NCBI RefSeq assembly: GCF_001577835.2
Contig: NC_029521.1
Coordinates: 24,601,527-24,665,526, forward strand
DNA from: Coturnix japonica
Taxonomy: Eukaryota > Chordata > Aves > Galliformes > Phasianidae
Reading direction: 5' to 3'
Length of the DNA: 64,000 nt
Part shown: positions 14,101 to 32,881 of the stretch, in pieces
How the letters are laid out: every line of letters starts with the position of its first letter
Position numbering within the stretch: position 1 is the stretch's first letter
Notes under the pieces: generated by a model
What the model was told of the DNA's origin: nothing
Database searches by the model: none
The model's input: the letters and a program-made list of their open reading frames with translations, nothing else
Translations under genes and position numbers: made by a program

Positions 14101-17100
14101 GCTGCATAACTTGGCACTGTACTGATGTTCCCTGTCTTTTCCCAAACCCTCTTCCTGTCACACCAAATCATTCAGTCCTGCAGACCTGCCGTTCCTTGCT
14201 AACCAAGTCTAAACTCCGTTTAGAAATTACCACATTTTCTCCAGGCATATTCTTCTCTTTTTAGCTCTTAAAGCACTAGACATTTCTGCTCCCTTTTTGA
14301 AAAGGCCATATTAAACTGCTTCTTAAACAGTCTGCACAGTGTTGTTTGTGCTAAGATATAGGACTTACTTGGTAGAATACCATAAAATGCAGTAAACAAA
14401 ACTTGGGAGTCTTGGCAAAAGGAAGGGAGAGTTGTTATGAAGTACAGCGTGTGTCCCTGAGGTCGTCAAAATAGGCTTGGTTTTGAGCAGTGTTTTTTAG
14501 AAAAGGTTTGTGTTGGATAATGTCAGTTAATGGAGGTATTTTGAACACATCTCTTACTTCTTAGGTATAAAGCCTGCTGGTAGCAAATGGGACTCAAAAG
14601 CTACAGAAAGATTCCACAAGTGCACTGCAGGAGTGAAGCTTGAAGCCAGAATAACTTCATTTTCCAGAGATGGGGCAGGTGTAGAACTCATTGACAATTC
14701 TATGGCTCATCCAAAAGTGATCAATGAGATGCTAATGTCTGAGAAATTGGCTACAAAGGAAGATAAACAAGATAAAGAAACTTTTCCAAGTCAGTCTGAT
14801 GGAAAAGGTAACTAAATGAATGTTAATTTTTAGGTTTGAAAAGAATTGTCAGCATCCCAGCTGTGAACCATCTTCCTTTTGTTTAATTATAGATGATATC
14901 AATATTAAACATGCTTGAGTATATCATGATGTTCTTGCATCTAAACAGAAGTGCCCTGTGGGTGGCATTACTGACAAATAAAAGGAAAGTCAAAAATCAT
15001 TGGATTTGTCTTAATGTGAATATCTGACAGTGCAGAGTGGAAAGTCTGCCAAGTGACTGAAACTTTTTCCACGTTTACTTTCCACTATCTTATTTTTAAG
15101 TGATTTTTAGTTCTTTCTTACACCGATAGCTAATAACTCTCACTTAGTTTGCAGTTTATCTTGCTTTATCTTTCTCTTCTTGAAGTATAGAAATGGCCTG
15201 TAAAATTCAAAATAACAAAGTATTTGTTAACAGATACTTACATCATGTGTATGCTTAGAGACAAGTATCATGCAGCATTCTTGTGCTCTTCCTAATAGCA
15301 GCGTCACTCAGGCACTGGGAGTCGATTGAATTGGCAGTGGATCAAACTCTACCTGTCTGTGTGACAGAAGTTAGAAGCCCAGATTTGTTTTATGTTGTAC
15401 CAGCTTATTGCAAAGGTAAGGAAGAGTTCTGTTCTCTGTTCTTAATACTGATGAAGTTATTGTTGCGAGTTAGTTGATGAGTGCCTGTATTGAACTGAAC
15501 TACTTGGAAGCGTAGCTTAGACAGCAGAAAAATACAAGTTAAAAAAAAAAAAAAGCCAAAGGCAAGGGTAGAGGAGATGACAAGTAAGTACAATCTTCAT
15601 TACTTGCCAGTGTGGTCAATCATCAATTAATTTTTTTCTGCAGACGGAGATAAACTACTTAAGCAGTTGTCTGAACTGCAGGACTATTGTAAATCCTGTA
15701 AGAAGCAGCCTTTTAGACCAAAGCTAGGTGAAGCCTGTTGTGCCAAGTTTTCAGGTAAGGGAATCATTCGTTCTTACACTTTCTTAACAAGCATAAAATG
15801 TTTTTCCCTTTCAAGCAAGGAGAAAAACCTACTAAGTGTTCAGTTTTCTTTGTTTGTTTGCCAAGTACAGTTTGGTTGTATCTTTAGAACAAAGAAAGTG
15901 TGATAGTCCAGAAGAGAAAAGGGTAAATATGTTGTGCACTGCAGCATGCACGGAAGAGGACATATTCTGCTGATACATAAACTCAGTACTTGAAAGGTAA
16001 AAAAGTGTTGACTCATAAATATTAGATGTAAACTGCGCATGCATTGCTACAGGAAATCTAGCTGAGTGCTAATCAGCCTTAAATTAGTAAATGCTATAGA
16101 ATAATTTGCTTGTTGAGATAAGAATTTATGAAAACAGGATAGATGAATTAGAAACAATTCTAGGTGGAACACAAGCATACATTTTGCTGTTTGTTCATTG
16201 TTTCTGTTGTCCACCAATAGCTTTTCTTGCTTACAGCAATCTGTGTTTATGAATGTGGTTTTCATGTGTGATTCTTCTTGTTTCAATCTTTTCAGTTGAT
16301 GGGTGTTGGTACAGAGCTGTTGTTCTAAAAGTATCTCAGTCCACAGTTGAAGTGCTGTATGCAGACTATGGGAACATAGAAACTGTACCGCTTTCAGATG
16401 TGCTGCCAATCACTGATTCCTTCCTCAAGTTTCCTTTTCAGACAATTTCATGTTCACTTGCAGGTAAAAACAAAACAAACAAAAAACTTGGCTTTTTAAA
16501 TTGAAACTTATTATAAATCTACATTTGTTCTGGTGATGGTATTCATTCCCGAGTAGTGGTAAACACGATCAATTGAAATAGCCATCACAGTATTAACCAG
16601 TATATTATTTCAGAATAGATTTCTTAATTAGCTGTAGGATCTTGGCTGTTTATAATGGAAACTTAGTGTCAATGTTTTCGAAAACTGTGGTGATGTTATT
16701 TGTGAGATGAAGTGATAACAAAGGATCTCTTAACAAACTCGACTACTTTTCTTTTAGGAATAAAGAAAGTTGAGTGGTCTCCGCTGGTTCTTTACTCACT
16801 GAAGGAAATGATACTGAATAAATATGTCACAATCACAGTGAAAGGAATTAATGGAAATACTAAATTGGTAGAAGTGGAGAAAGAGAGTGAAAATGGTAGT
16901 GTGAATATAGCGGACAAATTAGTAATGGAGGGTTTGCTGAGATACTGCGAAGCTGCAAACTCCGATGTTACACATCAAGGTACTTATCTTCACAGGCTTC
17001 TCAGTTGAAACATAATTTGAAGAACTGTGAGTGCTGTGGGAAATTCCACGTAGAATCATAGAATCACAAGGTTGGAAAGGACCTATAAGATCATCTAGTC

Positions 17101-18226
17101 CAACAGTCCTCCCTTTACCATACCTACAGCAAACCACTAAACCATATCTCGTAGCTCCTTATCCAGACGCCTCTTGAACACTGCCAGGGATGGCAACTCC
17201 ACCACCTCCCTGGGCAGCCATTCCAGTCCCTGACCACTCTCTGAGAGAAAAAGTTCCTTCTTATGTCTAGTCTAAACATCATCTGGTACAACGTGAACAC
17301 TGCTTCCCCACTTTACCTAACTCCTTTATTTACTTTGTGTGTCTTGTTTGTTTTGTAGGCAGTAGAAGTGAGACCAAATGCTGCTGCGCAGAATTAAAAA
17401 TGCAGGTAGGTCAGAAATAGACCTAACAGTCCTCACTTTGAGTGTTTCCAGAGTTTATAAAACCCTAAGTGGGAAGCATATGGGGGTAGGGAGGTAACAG
17501 CTGACTGAAACACTGAAGATAAGAGAAAGGAATATGCCCATTCTTTTGTCCTTTTTTCTAAGGGATAACAGCTATATTAGAACAGCCTCAAACTTGAGAA
17601 GACATCATATTATAGACCACACAGATTCCATCAGTGTTTCATTCCATTAGCGTTTGGCCACACAGACAACTCTGGATTTGTTTGCTTGTTTTGGGAGGGA
17701 GGCTGTAGGGCTTTGTTTAGTTTTCCCCTCCTAGAGTATAAGGGCTCAGGCTGTTACCTTTTATGTCTGCTGTGTAAGGGTGGCCGCAGTGTTTGCATAA
17801 ACTGCAGCATGTAGACAGTGGCAACTAGATATTCTTTCAGTAAGAAAGCTGTGTTTTGCTGTGGATGCAGCTTGACAGACAGCTGTATGCATAAGTCAAT
17901 TAACTTATCATATAGCATTATATAGTATTCCATCTATTTTGGCCATGGAATTATCTTTCAAAGGTAAGAATCAGAATTTTGGTATATTATTCAAAGGTCT
18001 CATCGTAGAAAGGAACTGTATATTCAATGAGCTGATGGGGAATTTGACTGAATTGGTGGTTTTAGGATCTGCCTTAATCTGAAAGCACACAAGTGGTTTT
18101 ATTGCTATTTCTAATACTTTGTTTCTCCCACAGCTTAAAAAACATGAACAGGTTCTCCTATTCCTTTTAAACAAGCGCCACAATCCAGACAGATATGAAG
18201 AAATGAGGAAAATGTTGGAAAGCTGA
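2175..18226 (+). CDS. TDRD1: TDRD1, Tudor domain-containing protein 1 (23 coding exons)
   Basis: This germ-cell scaffold binds dimethyl-arginine-bearing PIWI proteins and supports piRNA biogenesis in the nuage. The coding exons are 2175-2205 (exon from 2125), 3204-3274, 3494-3638, 4028-4133, 4986-5046, 6230-6334, 6680-6862, 7374-7517, 8350-8518, 9177-9353, 9709-9816, 10632-10802, 12118-12366, 12980-13102, 13242-13352, 13474-13644, 14565-14807, 15299-15415, 15644-15754, 16296-16463, 16758-16979, 17359-17405 and 18134-18226. All junctions are GT/AG and keep phase, giving 3126 bases, or 1041 residues plus TGA. The order is a MYND finger (residues 76-112) and then four Tudor repeats, the TDRD1 architecture. 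The ATG at 2175 has A at -3 and G at +4. The protein is shorter than the roughly 1180 residues of human TDRD1, mostly at the N-terminus. No inactivating change was seen, so the gene looks intact. Confidence 0.93.
2346..2742 (-). repeat. CR1 LINE fragment, about 0.4 kb
   Basis: This is an antisense CR1 3' region. It starts with 'catagaatcacaag' and continues through the characteristic stretches 'gaacttgatgtgttcc', 'cattgccctttgtcctat' and 'aggctgaacagccccag'. A C-rich tract (2392-2406) lies near its start. It sits in the first coding intron of TDRD1. Confidence 0.85.
2890..3034 (+). repeat. CR1 LINE fragment, 3' end
   Basis: A sense-orientation CR1 tail: 'ggattggactctatcatc', 'ggttccttccaacccc' and 'attctgtgattctct' appear in the expected order. 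It lies in the same TDRD1 intron as the antisense copy just upstream, so the intron holds two insertions in opposite directions. Confidence 0.8.
3494..4133 (+). CDS. TDRD1: TDRD1 exons encoding the MYND zinc finger
   Basis: Two exons (3494-3638 and 4028-4133) encode a complete MYND finger. The eight ligands are C76, C79, C87, C90, C96, C100, H108 and C112, with spacing C-x2-C-x7-C-x2-C-x5-C-x3-C-x7-H-x3-C. The intron falls between the second and third cysteines. MYND fingers bind short proline-rich or other peptide motifs; in TDRD1 the finger is a known N-terminal feature separate from the Tudor repeats. All ligands are present, so the finger should fold. Confidence 0.93.
5047..6229 (+). other. 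TDRD1: TDRD1 intron
   Basis: About 1.2 kb between the exons ending at 5046 and starting at 6230. The sequence is AT-rich with no recognisable repeat, and the open frames on both strands are short and unlike proteins. Nothing functional was seen beyond the splice sites. Confidence 0.6.
6680..8518 (+). CDS. TDRD1: TDRD1 exons encoding Tudor repeat 1
   Basis: Exons 6680-6862, 7374-7517 and 8350-8518 encode the first extended Tudor unit (residues about 174-338): an N-terminal '[16 protein letters not shown]' strand, a 'RGEVCVAR' connection, the core, and the C-terminal 'AIKCSLANY' element. The core reads '[11 protein letters not shown]' and '[10 protein letters not shown]', whereas the other three repeats have W-Y-R-A and D-Y-G-N. 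The tyrosine and asparagine normally used for methyl-arginine recognition are thus replaced, so this repeat may be structural rather than ligand-binding. Confidence 0.85.
9177..10802 (+). CDS. TDRD1: TDRD1 exons encoding Tudor repeat 2
   Basis: Exons 9177-9353, 9709-9816 and 10632-10802 encode the second extended Tudor unit (residues about 339-490). The parts are '[10 protein letters not shown]', 'GELCCAQF', the core 'VWYRAAVI' with '[10 protein letters not shown]', and the closing 'AIRCSLAG'. The aromatic and D-Y-G-N residues expected for symmetric dimethyl-arginine binding are present. The following 249-base exon (12118-12366) supplies the C-terminal part of this unit and the linker to repeat 3. 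Confidence 0.9.
10803..12117 (+). other. TDRD1: TDRD1 intron
   Basis: A 1.3-kb AT-rich intron between the core exon of Tudor 2 and the linker exon. No recognisable repeat, RNA gene or coding exon was found in it. Confidence 0.6.
12980..13644 (+). CDS. TDRD1: TDRD1 exons encoding Tudor repeat 3
   Basis: Exons 12980-13102, 13242-13352 and 13474-13644 encode the third unit (residues about 574-708): '[13 protein letters not shown]', 'GDPCCALF', the core 'NWYRALVE' with '[10 protein letters not shown]', and the closing 'GIKCWLSG'. The ligand-binding signature is intact. Two introns here are very short (139 and 121 bases). The 243-base exon 14565-14807 forms the linker to repeat 4. Confidence 0.9.
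15299..16463 (+). CDS. TDRD1: TDRD1 exons encoding Tudor repeat 4
   Basis: Exons 15299-15415, 15644-15754 and 16296-16463 encode the fourth unit (residues about 790-921): '[12 protein letters not shown]', 'GEACCAKF', the core 'CWYRAVVL' with '[10 protein letters not shown]', and the closing 'TISCSLAG'. The exon sizes 117/111/168 closely match those of repeats 2 and 3, and the internal borders are phase 1 in all of them. Confidence 0.9.
16758..18226 (+). CDS. TDRD1: TDRD1 C-terminal exons
   Basis: Exons 16758-16979, 17359-17405 and 18134-18226 encode the region after the last Tudor repeat and a short charged tail ending '...EEMRKMLES' before TGA (18224-18226). The first of them has the same position and similar size to the linker exons after repeats 2 and 3. 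The 47-base exon is short, but its phase (1 in, 0 out) fits exactly between its neighbours. Confidence 0.85.
17052..17282 (-). repeat. CR1 LINE fragment
   Basis: An antisense CR1 3' end inside the third-last TDRD1 intron counted with the tail exons (16980-17358). It runs 'agaatcatagaatcacaagg', 'ttggaaaggacc', 'agatcatctagtccaac', then the more internal 'cctccctgggcagcc' and 'gagaaaaagttccttctta'. Its terminal octamers are well preserved, suggesting it is younger than most other copies here. Confidence 0.88.
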
Positions 18227-18253
18227 GTCTGAAGTTATGTTCCATTTATATAA

Positions 18254-18298
18254 AATCACAGAATCACAAGGTTGGAACAGACCTACAAGATCATCTAT
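18254..18298 (-). repeat. Short CR1 LINE remnant
   Basis: About 45 bases of an antisense CR1 end ('atcacagaatcacaagg', 'ttggaacagacc', 'aagatcatct') lie within the probable 3' untranslated region of TDRD1, so the mature transcript may carry CR1 sequence. Confidence 0.7.
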
Positions 18299-18654
18299 TT
18301 TTGAAAGAGCCGTTTTATTTATCTTGCTAAAAATGAGAGTTGCTTCCTCTGTTGTTTATAGAACCGTATCAGTCTGTATATTTGGACTGTTATCAGATGT
18401 ATTGTGTTAATGATTTCAAAGCTGCAAGCTGAATTTTCTGTTCTGTTTTTGTTTGGTAGCTCAGTGTTGGTAAGCTTTTTCATTTTTATTTTGCTATTGA
18501 ATTCATTTAAGTTTATGGAATTGTCGCAGCACCTTGAGAATACCTTGTTAAATTTAAGATTATTGTAATCATAAAGTTCAACTTTTAGTATGGTTGAAAC
18601 TCAACTCTTGGGAAGAGTAGATAAAACCATTTCCCCTTGTCCTGCTGTTAAGTT

Positions 18655-18855
18655 GAGGAAGGGAAAATTTGGGTTGAATGTCGGGGAAGTTCTTTAATAT
18701 GAGAGTATAGAGGTGCTGGAACAGCTGCCCAGAGAGGCTGTGGATGCCCCATCCATCCCTGGAGGTGTTCAGGGGCCAGGTTGGTCGGGGCCCTGGGCAG
18801 CCTGGCCTAGTATTAAATGTGGAGTTTGGTGGCCATTCTGTCATTCTGTGATTGA
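18655..18855 (+). repeat. CR1 LINE fragment
   Basis: A sense CR1 3' region: 'cagctgcccagagaggctg', 'tggatgccccatcc', 'ggccctgggcagcctggcc', ending in 'cattctgtcattctgtgatt'. It carries an ATTAAA that could act as a poly(A) signal for TDRD1. Confidence 0.85.
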
Positions 18856-19499
18856 TTTGACTGAACTCTATCATAGCCTTTCTAGTCTTTCAACTTAATT
18901 TTATGCCCGTGTAAAGTTAGACAGAAAATTTTCTTCATAAACCTGTTTTCAGCATCGCTAAAGGCTGTCTTCTCAGTTTCTACCTTATCATGTTTTTTCA
19001 TGCTCATAGAGAAGTCCTGTTCTGGGATATGACAATCCATTACTAGTTTGATTCGATGTTTCTTTCTTGCAGCTGCTCCCTTGCTATTCTGCTGCCACTT
19101 CTGTGCTTTCCATTGCGTTACACACCTCTGGGTGGGGTAATATAAATACAACGACAGAAACTACTCTCGAATTACTTTAATTTAGAAGAGCAGCACTTGT
19201 ACTGTGTGCATCAGTGGCACTGCAGGGCAGTCTCCAGCCTGGCTCTATGTGCAGGGGCTGCCCGCTCTGCTCGGGCTGTTGGTTGACCGATACAGCAGCA
19301 CGAGTCTGAAGTTGAACTTAACAACACTGCTCCTTTCTTCTCTTTTCTTCCAAATCCCAGAGCTCGACACGCAGATTTGTGGGAGGAGCACATACAAGCA
19401 GGGAGCGTGAAAGGGGCCGGCCCTAAGCCAGCCAGGTGTGCCCTTACCGTGCAATATACACGGGCACGGTGCCCCTCAATCCCCCTTTTTAGATTACAT

Positions 19500-19865
19500 C
19501 CTCAGAGCAGCTATAGATCGCCTTTCTCCCTGCTTTAAGAGACGGCTGCGAGCACAGCACGACCCACCGCACGGCTCTGCCCCACCGCGACCTGCGGGGC
19601 GGTCCGGGCACAAGCCGGGCTCCATCCCCGGCTCCTCCTCCTCCCTCCGGAGCCGCCGAGGGTCGCGCAGAGTCCGGCGTGGGAGCGCTGCAGGTCAGCC
19701 CTGGCCCGGGACGGGGGTACGGAGGGTCAGCGTGGAGCTGCGGGGCCGCACACGGGCAGCGCTGGGATATCGTATCCCATAGGGGAATGAGGGAGGGGGG
19801 GGAGGGAATCGCCCCGAAGCCTCGGGTTTATGGAGCCAGACGTTGCCCTGCTTTGCTGCTCTCGG
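19500..19865 (+). promoter_or_regulatory. VWA2: VWA2 CpG-rich promoter and noncoding first exon
   Basis: A CpG-dense block lies upstream of the VWA2 start. It ends in a near-consensus donor at 19866 (tctcgg then gtgagt), and the next acceptor (20441-20442) leads straight into the signal-peptide exon. The transcription start cannot be fixed by eye. An ATG at 19830 would open a short reading frame in another phase that overlaps the VWA2 start if this exon is used. Confidence 0.55.
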
Positions 19866-20452
19866 GTGAGTCGTTTCTGCGGGGTGCGGCACGGGAGAGG
19901 TGCTGAGCGTGCCGGGGCAGCTCCCAGACGGGCTGTGCCTGGAGTCTGGAGTTAAAACTGGGTGAGGAAGACACAAAGAAGACTTTATTGAGGCTCCAGG
20001 GAGGCTGCCCATGATGCAGGTCCATCAGTCACTGATCTGCCTCAACTATGGCTGCTTGTACATGGAACGTGCAGAACTGGCACCAGCTGCAGCTGTTCAG
20101 AGCTGCAGGGGATGATTATAGGATTCATACCTGTGTCTATTGCCTTGAATCATCTCTCAACCTGGTACGCCACCAAGTGTCCCCTGCATTTTTTTCATGA
20201 CCTCAGCGCAATTACATTTGTGTCTTTCTTTACTTTATGAGCACACAGGAGGAACTTTCTTTTCTATCATTCCTTCTATTTGGATGCTTTTTCCCTGTAT
20301 TTCCGACCCTTTTTTCCCATTGCTTTTGCCCTGAGCCTGTGTTTCAGAACTCCTCACATGAGACACCCAGCAAAGAGATGTTAGCTGTAGGCAAAGAAGT
20401 CTGCTTTAGGAATTGGGTTAATATTCCTTTCCTTTCTTTCAGATTTGCCATC

Positions 20453-30579
<10,127 letters not shown>

Positions 30580-30665
30580 GGCATCAATCAGGTGCCTTTC
30601 CTTGGGGACATGGCCTCTGCCAGCAGTGCCTTACTCCACATTCACAGTGATGTTCGGTGTGAGTG
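30580..30665 (+). pseudogene. VWA2: VWA2 third-VWA-domain sequence beyond the stop
   Basis: The same frame continues after TAA with 'GINQVPFLGDMASASSALL' and then 'HIH', corresponding to human 'AISQAPYLGGVGSAGTALL' and 'HIY'. After this, human has 'DKVM', whereas here 'VM' appears only in the next frame, so a small deletion is also likely. No family sequence could be recognised beyond about 30665. Confidence 0.6.
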
Positions 30666-32651
30666 GTGAGATCAGGCTTCATGTGACTGTGCTTTCCATC
30701 CCTGTCATGTTTATGTGCTGCCTTCACTGAAAGGTGTAGCTGAGGAGACTTTCTTCACAGTTTCACATCTTGAAGACCAGTCCCCAGCTGGGAAAAACTG
30801 AACTCTGAAATCAAGTTTGAAACACTGATGTACTGAGTGTGAGTGCTTCTGTTTGATTGAAATGAGCTTTTCAGAAAGGGAAGCAACCTGGGTTTTTAGG
30901 CATTAGCGGTGGAGAAATGCTTCTAGTTCCTTGCTGCTCCAGATGATCCACCTTGTCTCACTTTCAGAATAGTCTAACATCTGTCTTTGTGGTCTGGTGT
31001 TTTAAACTCTATGTAAGATCAAATGTAGAAGCAATTAGAGCAGTGCTGTGATTAACAGCACAGTCAAAGGTTGTCTTAATGTATTGGCATTCTGTAGCTT
31101 TTTGGGGGTTAGAAAAGACAGCAGAGCTGTCTCGGTGGGCTGAGCAGCCTGTCTCCTGGCAGGCTTCTGCAGGCGGTTTTTACCTGGAGCTTTTCAGTCT
31201 GCATCTCCTGCGATGGTATTCTCAGCTGTGTTATTATCAAAACAATCTACTGTACCATGAAATTAACCACAAGGCCACGGGTGAAGGGGAAGAGTCTGCA
31301 AGGTTCAGTGCTTCTTGGTAATAACATATCATTTCCTCAGACTGAATTGTTGCTTTCATTTTGTGTGCAGGTAATCACTGTTTGTACATATAGGCTGGGG
31401 CCGAGGTTGATGGAAAGATAAGCCCTTCATTCAGTCTTTTGCTTCAAGTTCAAGGCTTAATAACAGAAGCCTTTCACTGTCTGTGAAAGGTCCAAAAAAA
31501 AAATATAAAATATGACTCGTGATAAAAGCATGTGAAAAACAGCCTCTGCCTCTGCACACCTGGAGTCTTGTGTTTGTTCTGAGGCACAGCTGAAAAGAGG
31601 CCAGAAAAAATGTCTTTGGCGCTAGGAGAAAAGATCCAGAGCAATAATTATATGTAATGACTGCCTCATGAAAATACAGCCCCCAGGGGTCATTGTGGGG
31701 TGAAGTGAAAGATGCTTATATAGGGTGATGCAGTGTTAACGGTAGTGCTGGGTGAGAATGGCTACTGTGCTATAATGTATAGTAAGCATTCTGGTGGATA
31801 GGAGGTGGAGTTAATATTCTTTCCTTCTCCCTTCTTTTCATATTCCCATTGTGTTTTTTCCTACTGTGGAGCTAAGGGCAAGGCTGCAGGGCCAGACTAC
31901 ACCACGCAGTGGTTCAGTGAAGGAATTTCACACCCTTCCAAGCTCTGCTGCAGAGGTGCCAGAAGGCTGGAAGCAAATTCCTCTGGGATGCTGCTACTTA
32001 ACCCAGTGCATTCACAGCATGGAACCCTGCCAGCCCTGCTGACAGCTGAGCTCTGCTCTCTTAAGGGGGCTGGGAAATTTGTCACATACTTCAAAAGAAT
32101 AGAGCTAATAACAGCTTAGGCTGTGGTTGTGGGCTTTTTTTTCCTCTAATCTCCAAGAAAGAAAGGAAAAAAAAATAACCCTGAAATATTTCTTTTGTTG
32201 TTTTCCACTCATTTGTGGATGATTTCTTGTTCTTGCTTCTCTCACGTATAAACTCAGCTTCTCTCCAGAGCACAGTGGGGTTTGAACTTTGGTGGTATTT
32301 GGGGTTGTGAACTGCTTGGGGTGTGTGTCTCGCTCTGCATTGGCTATGTTTGGACCTGGAGGCTTAGAGGTCTTGTGTGTTCAGCACACAGCTCTGAAGA
32401 TGTTCCATTTTTGGATCAGAATGTGAGGCAAAGCCAGTCTTTCTCTTTCACAGATTAAACACAGAGGAGTTTGTTGCCTCCTCTGCCAGGTTTGTGTGTT
32501 TTGTGTTCTGCTGTCCCCAGAGGACATTTTCTGGGGTTTGGGTTATTAAGTTGCTGTCGTTGTTCTCTGAAGCATTGCTGATGGATATACATTTAACAAT
32601 TAATACTCTGTCAATGTGCCTGACCCCACTATTCTGCCTGTGTTGTTGCAG

Positions 32652-32687
32652 AAGCAAAAAGCCCTGTGAACCTCTAACATCTGTGAG
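32652..32687 (+). pseudogene. VWA2: Relic of the VWA2 EGF2-linker exon
   Basis: Behind a pyrimidine-rich acceptor (ttgttgcag, ending at 32651) the phase-1 frame reads (G)|EAKSPVNL and then TAA. Human VWA2 has EAKQPVNL directly before the first cysteine of its second EGF module. The phase and position fit, but the cysteine-rich module that should follow is absent. The third-VWA-domain remainder expected upstream is missing too, so this exon appears to be orphaned. Confidence 0.6.
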
Positions 32688-32763
32688 CTAAGGCTCAGAA
32701 GGTGTTTGCTGTGCATGCTCCTAGAGTGCTTACCTCACATTTGTTTCTCTTCCTCTACAACAG

Positions 32764-32881
32764 GAGTTCCCCGAGGTGATTCTCCAAGATCCCCAGTCCT
32801 CCCTACAGGCTCCCACATGCAGCAGATTCCAAGCAGTTTTCAGCACTTCTCCAGAGCCCACCTGCATCCGAAAAGGTCCTG
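32764..32881 (+). other. Possible former VWA2 terminal exon
   Basis: After 'cctctacaacag' one frame is open for about 40 codons ('GVPRGDSPRSPVLPTG...') and then stops. No cysteine-rich or other family motif is visible, so this is a weak candidate based only on the splice acceptor and the open frame. Confidence 0.2.

Larger units (their letters stand above)
18227..19499 (+). other. TDRD1 3' untranslated region and intergenic gap
   Basis: Downstream of the TDRD1 stop the sequence is AT-rich and holds two CR1 pieces. No canonical AATAAA was found close to the stop. A CATAAA variant lies near 18570, and an ATTAAA at about 18812 falls inside a CR1 copy, so the cleavage site is uncertain. The stretch after about 18900 shows no gene until the VWA2 CpG-rich promoter. 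Confidence 0.45.
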
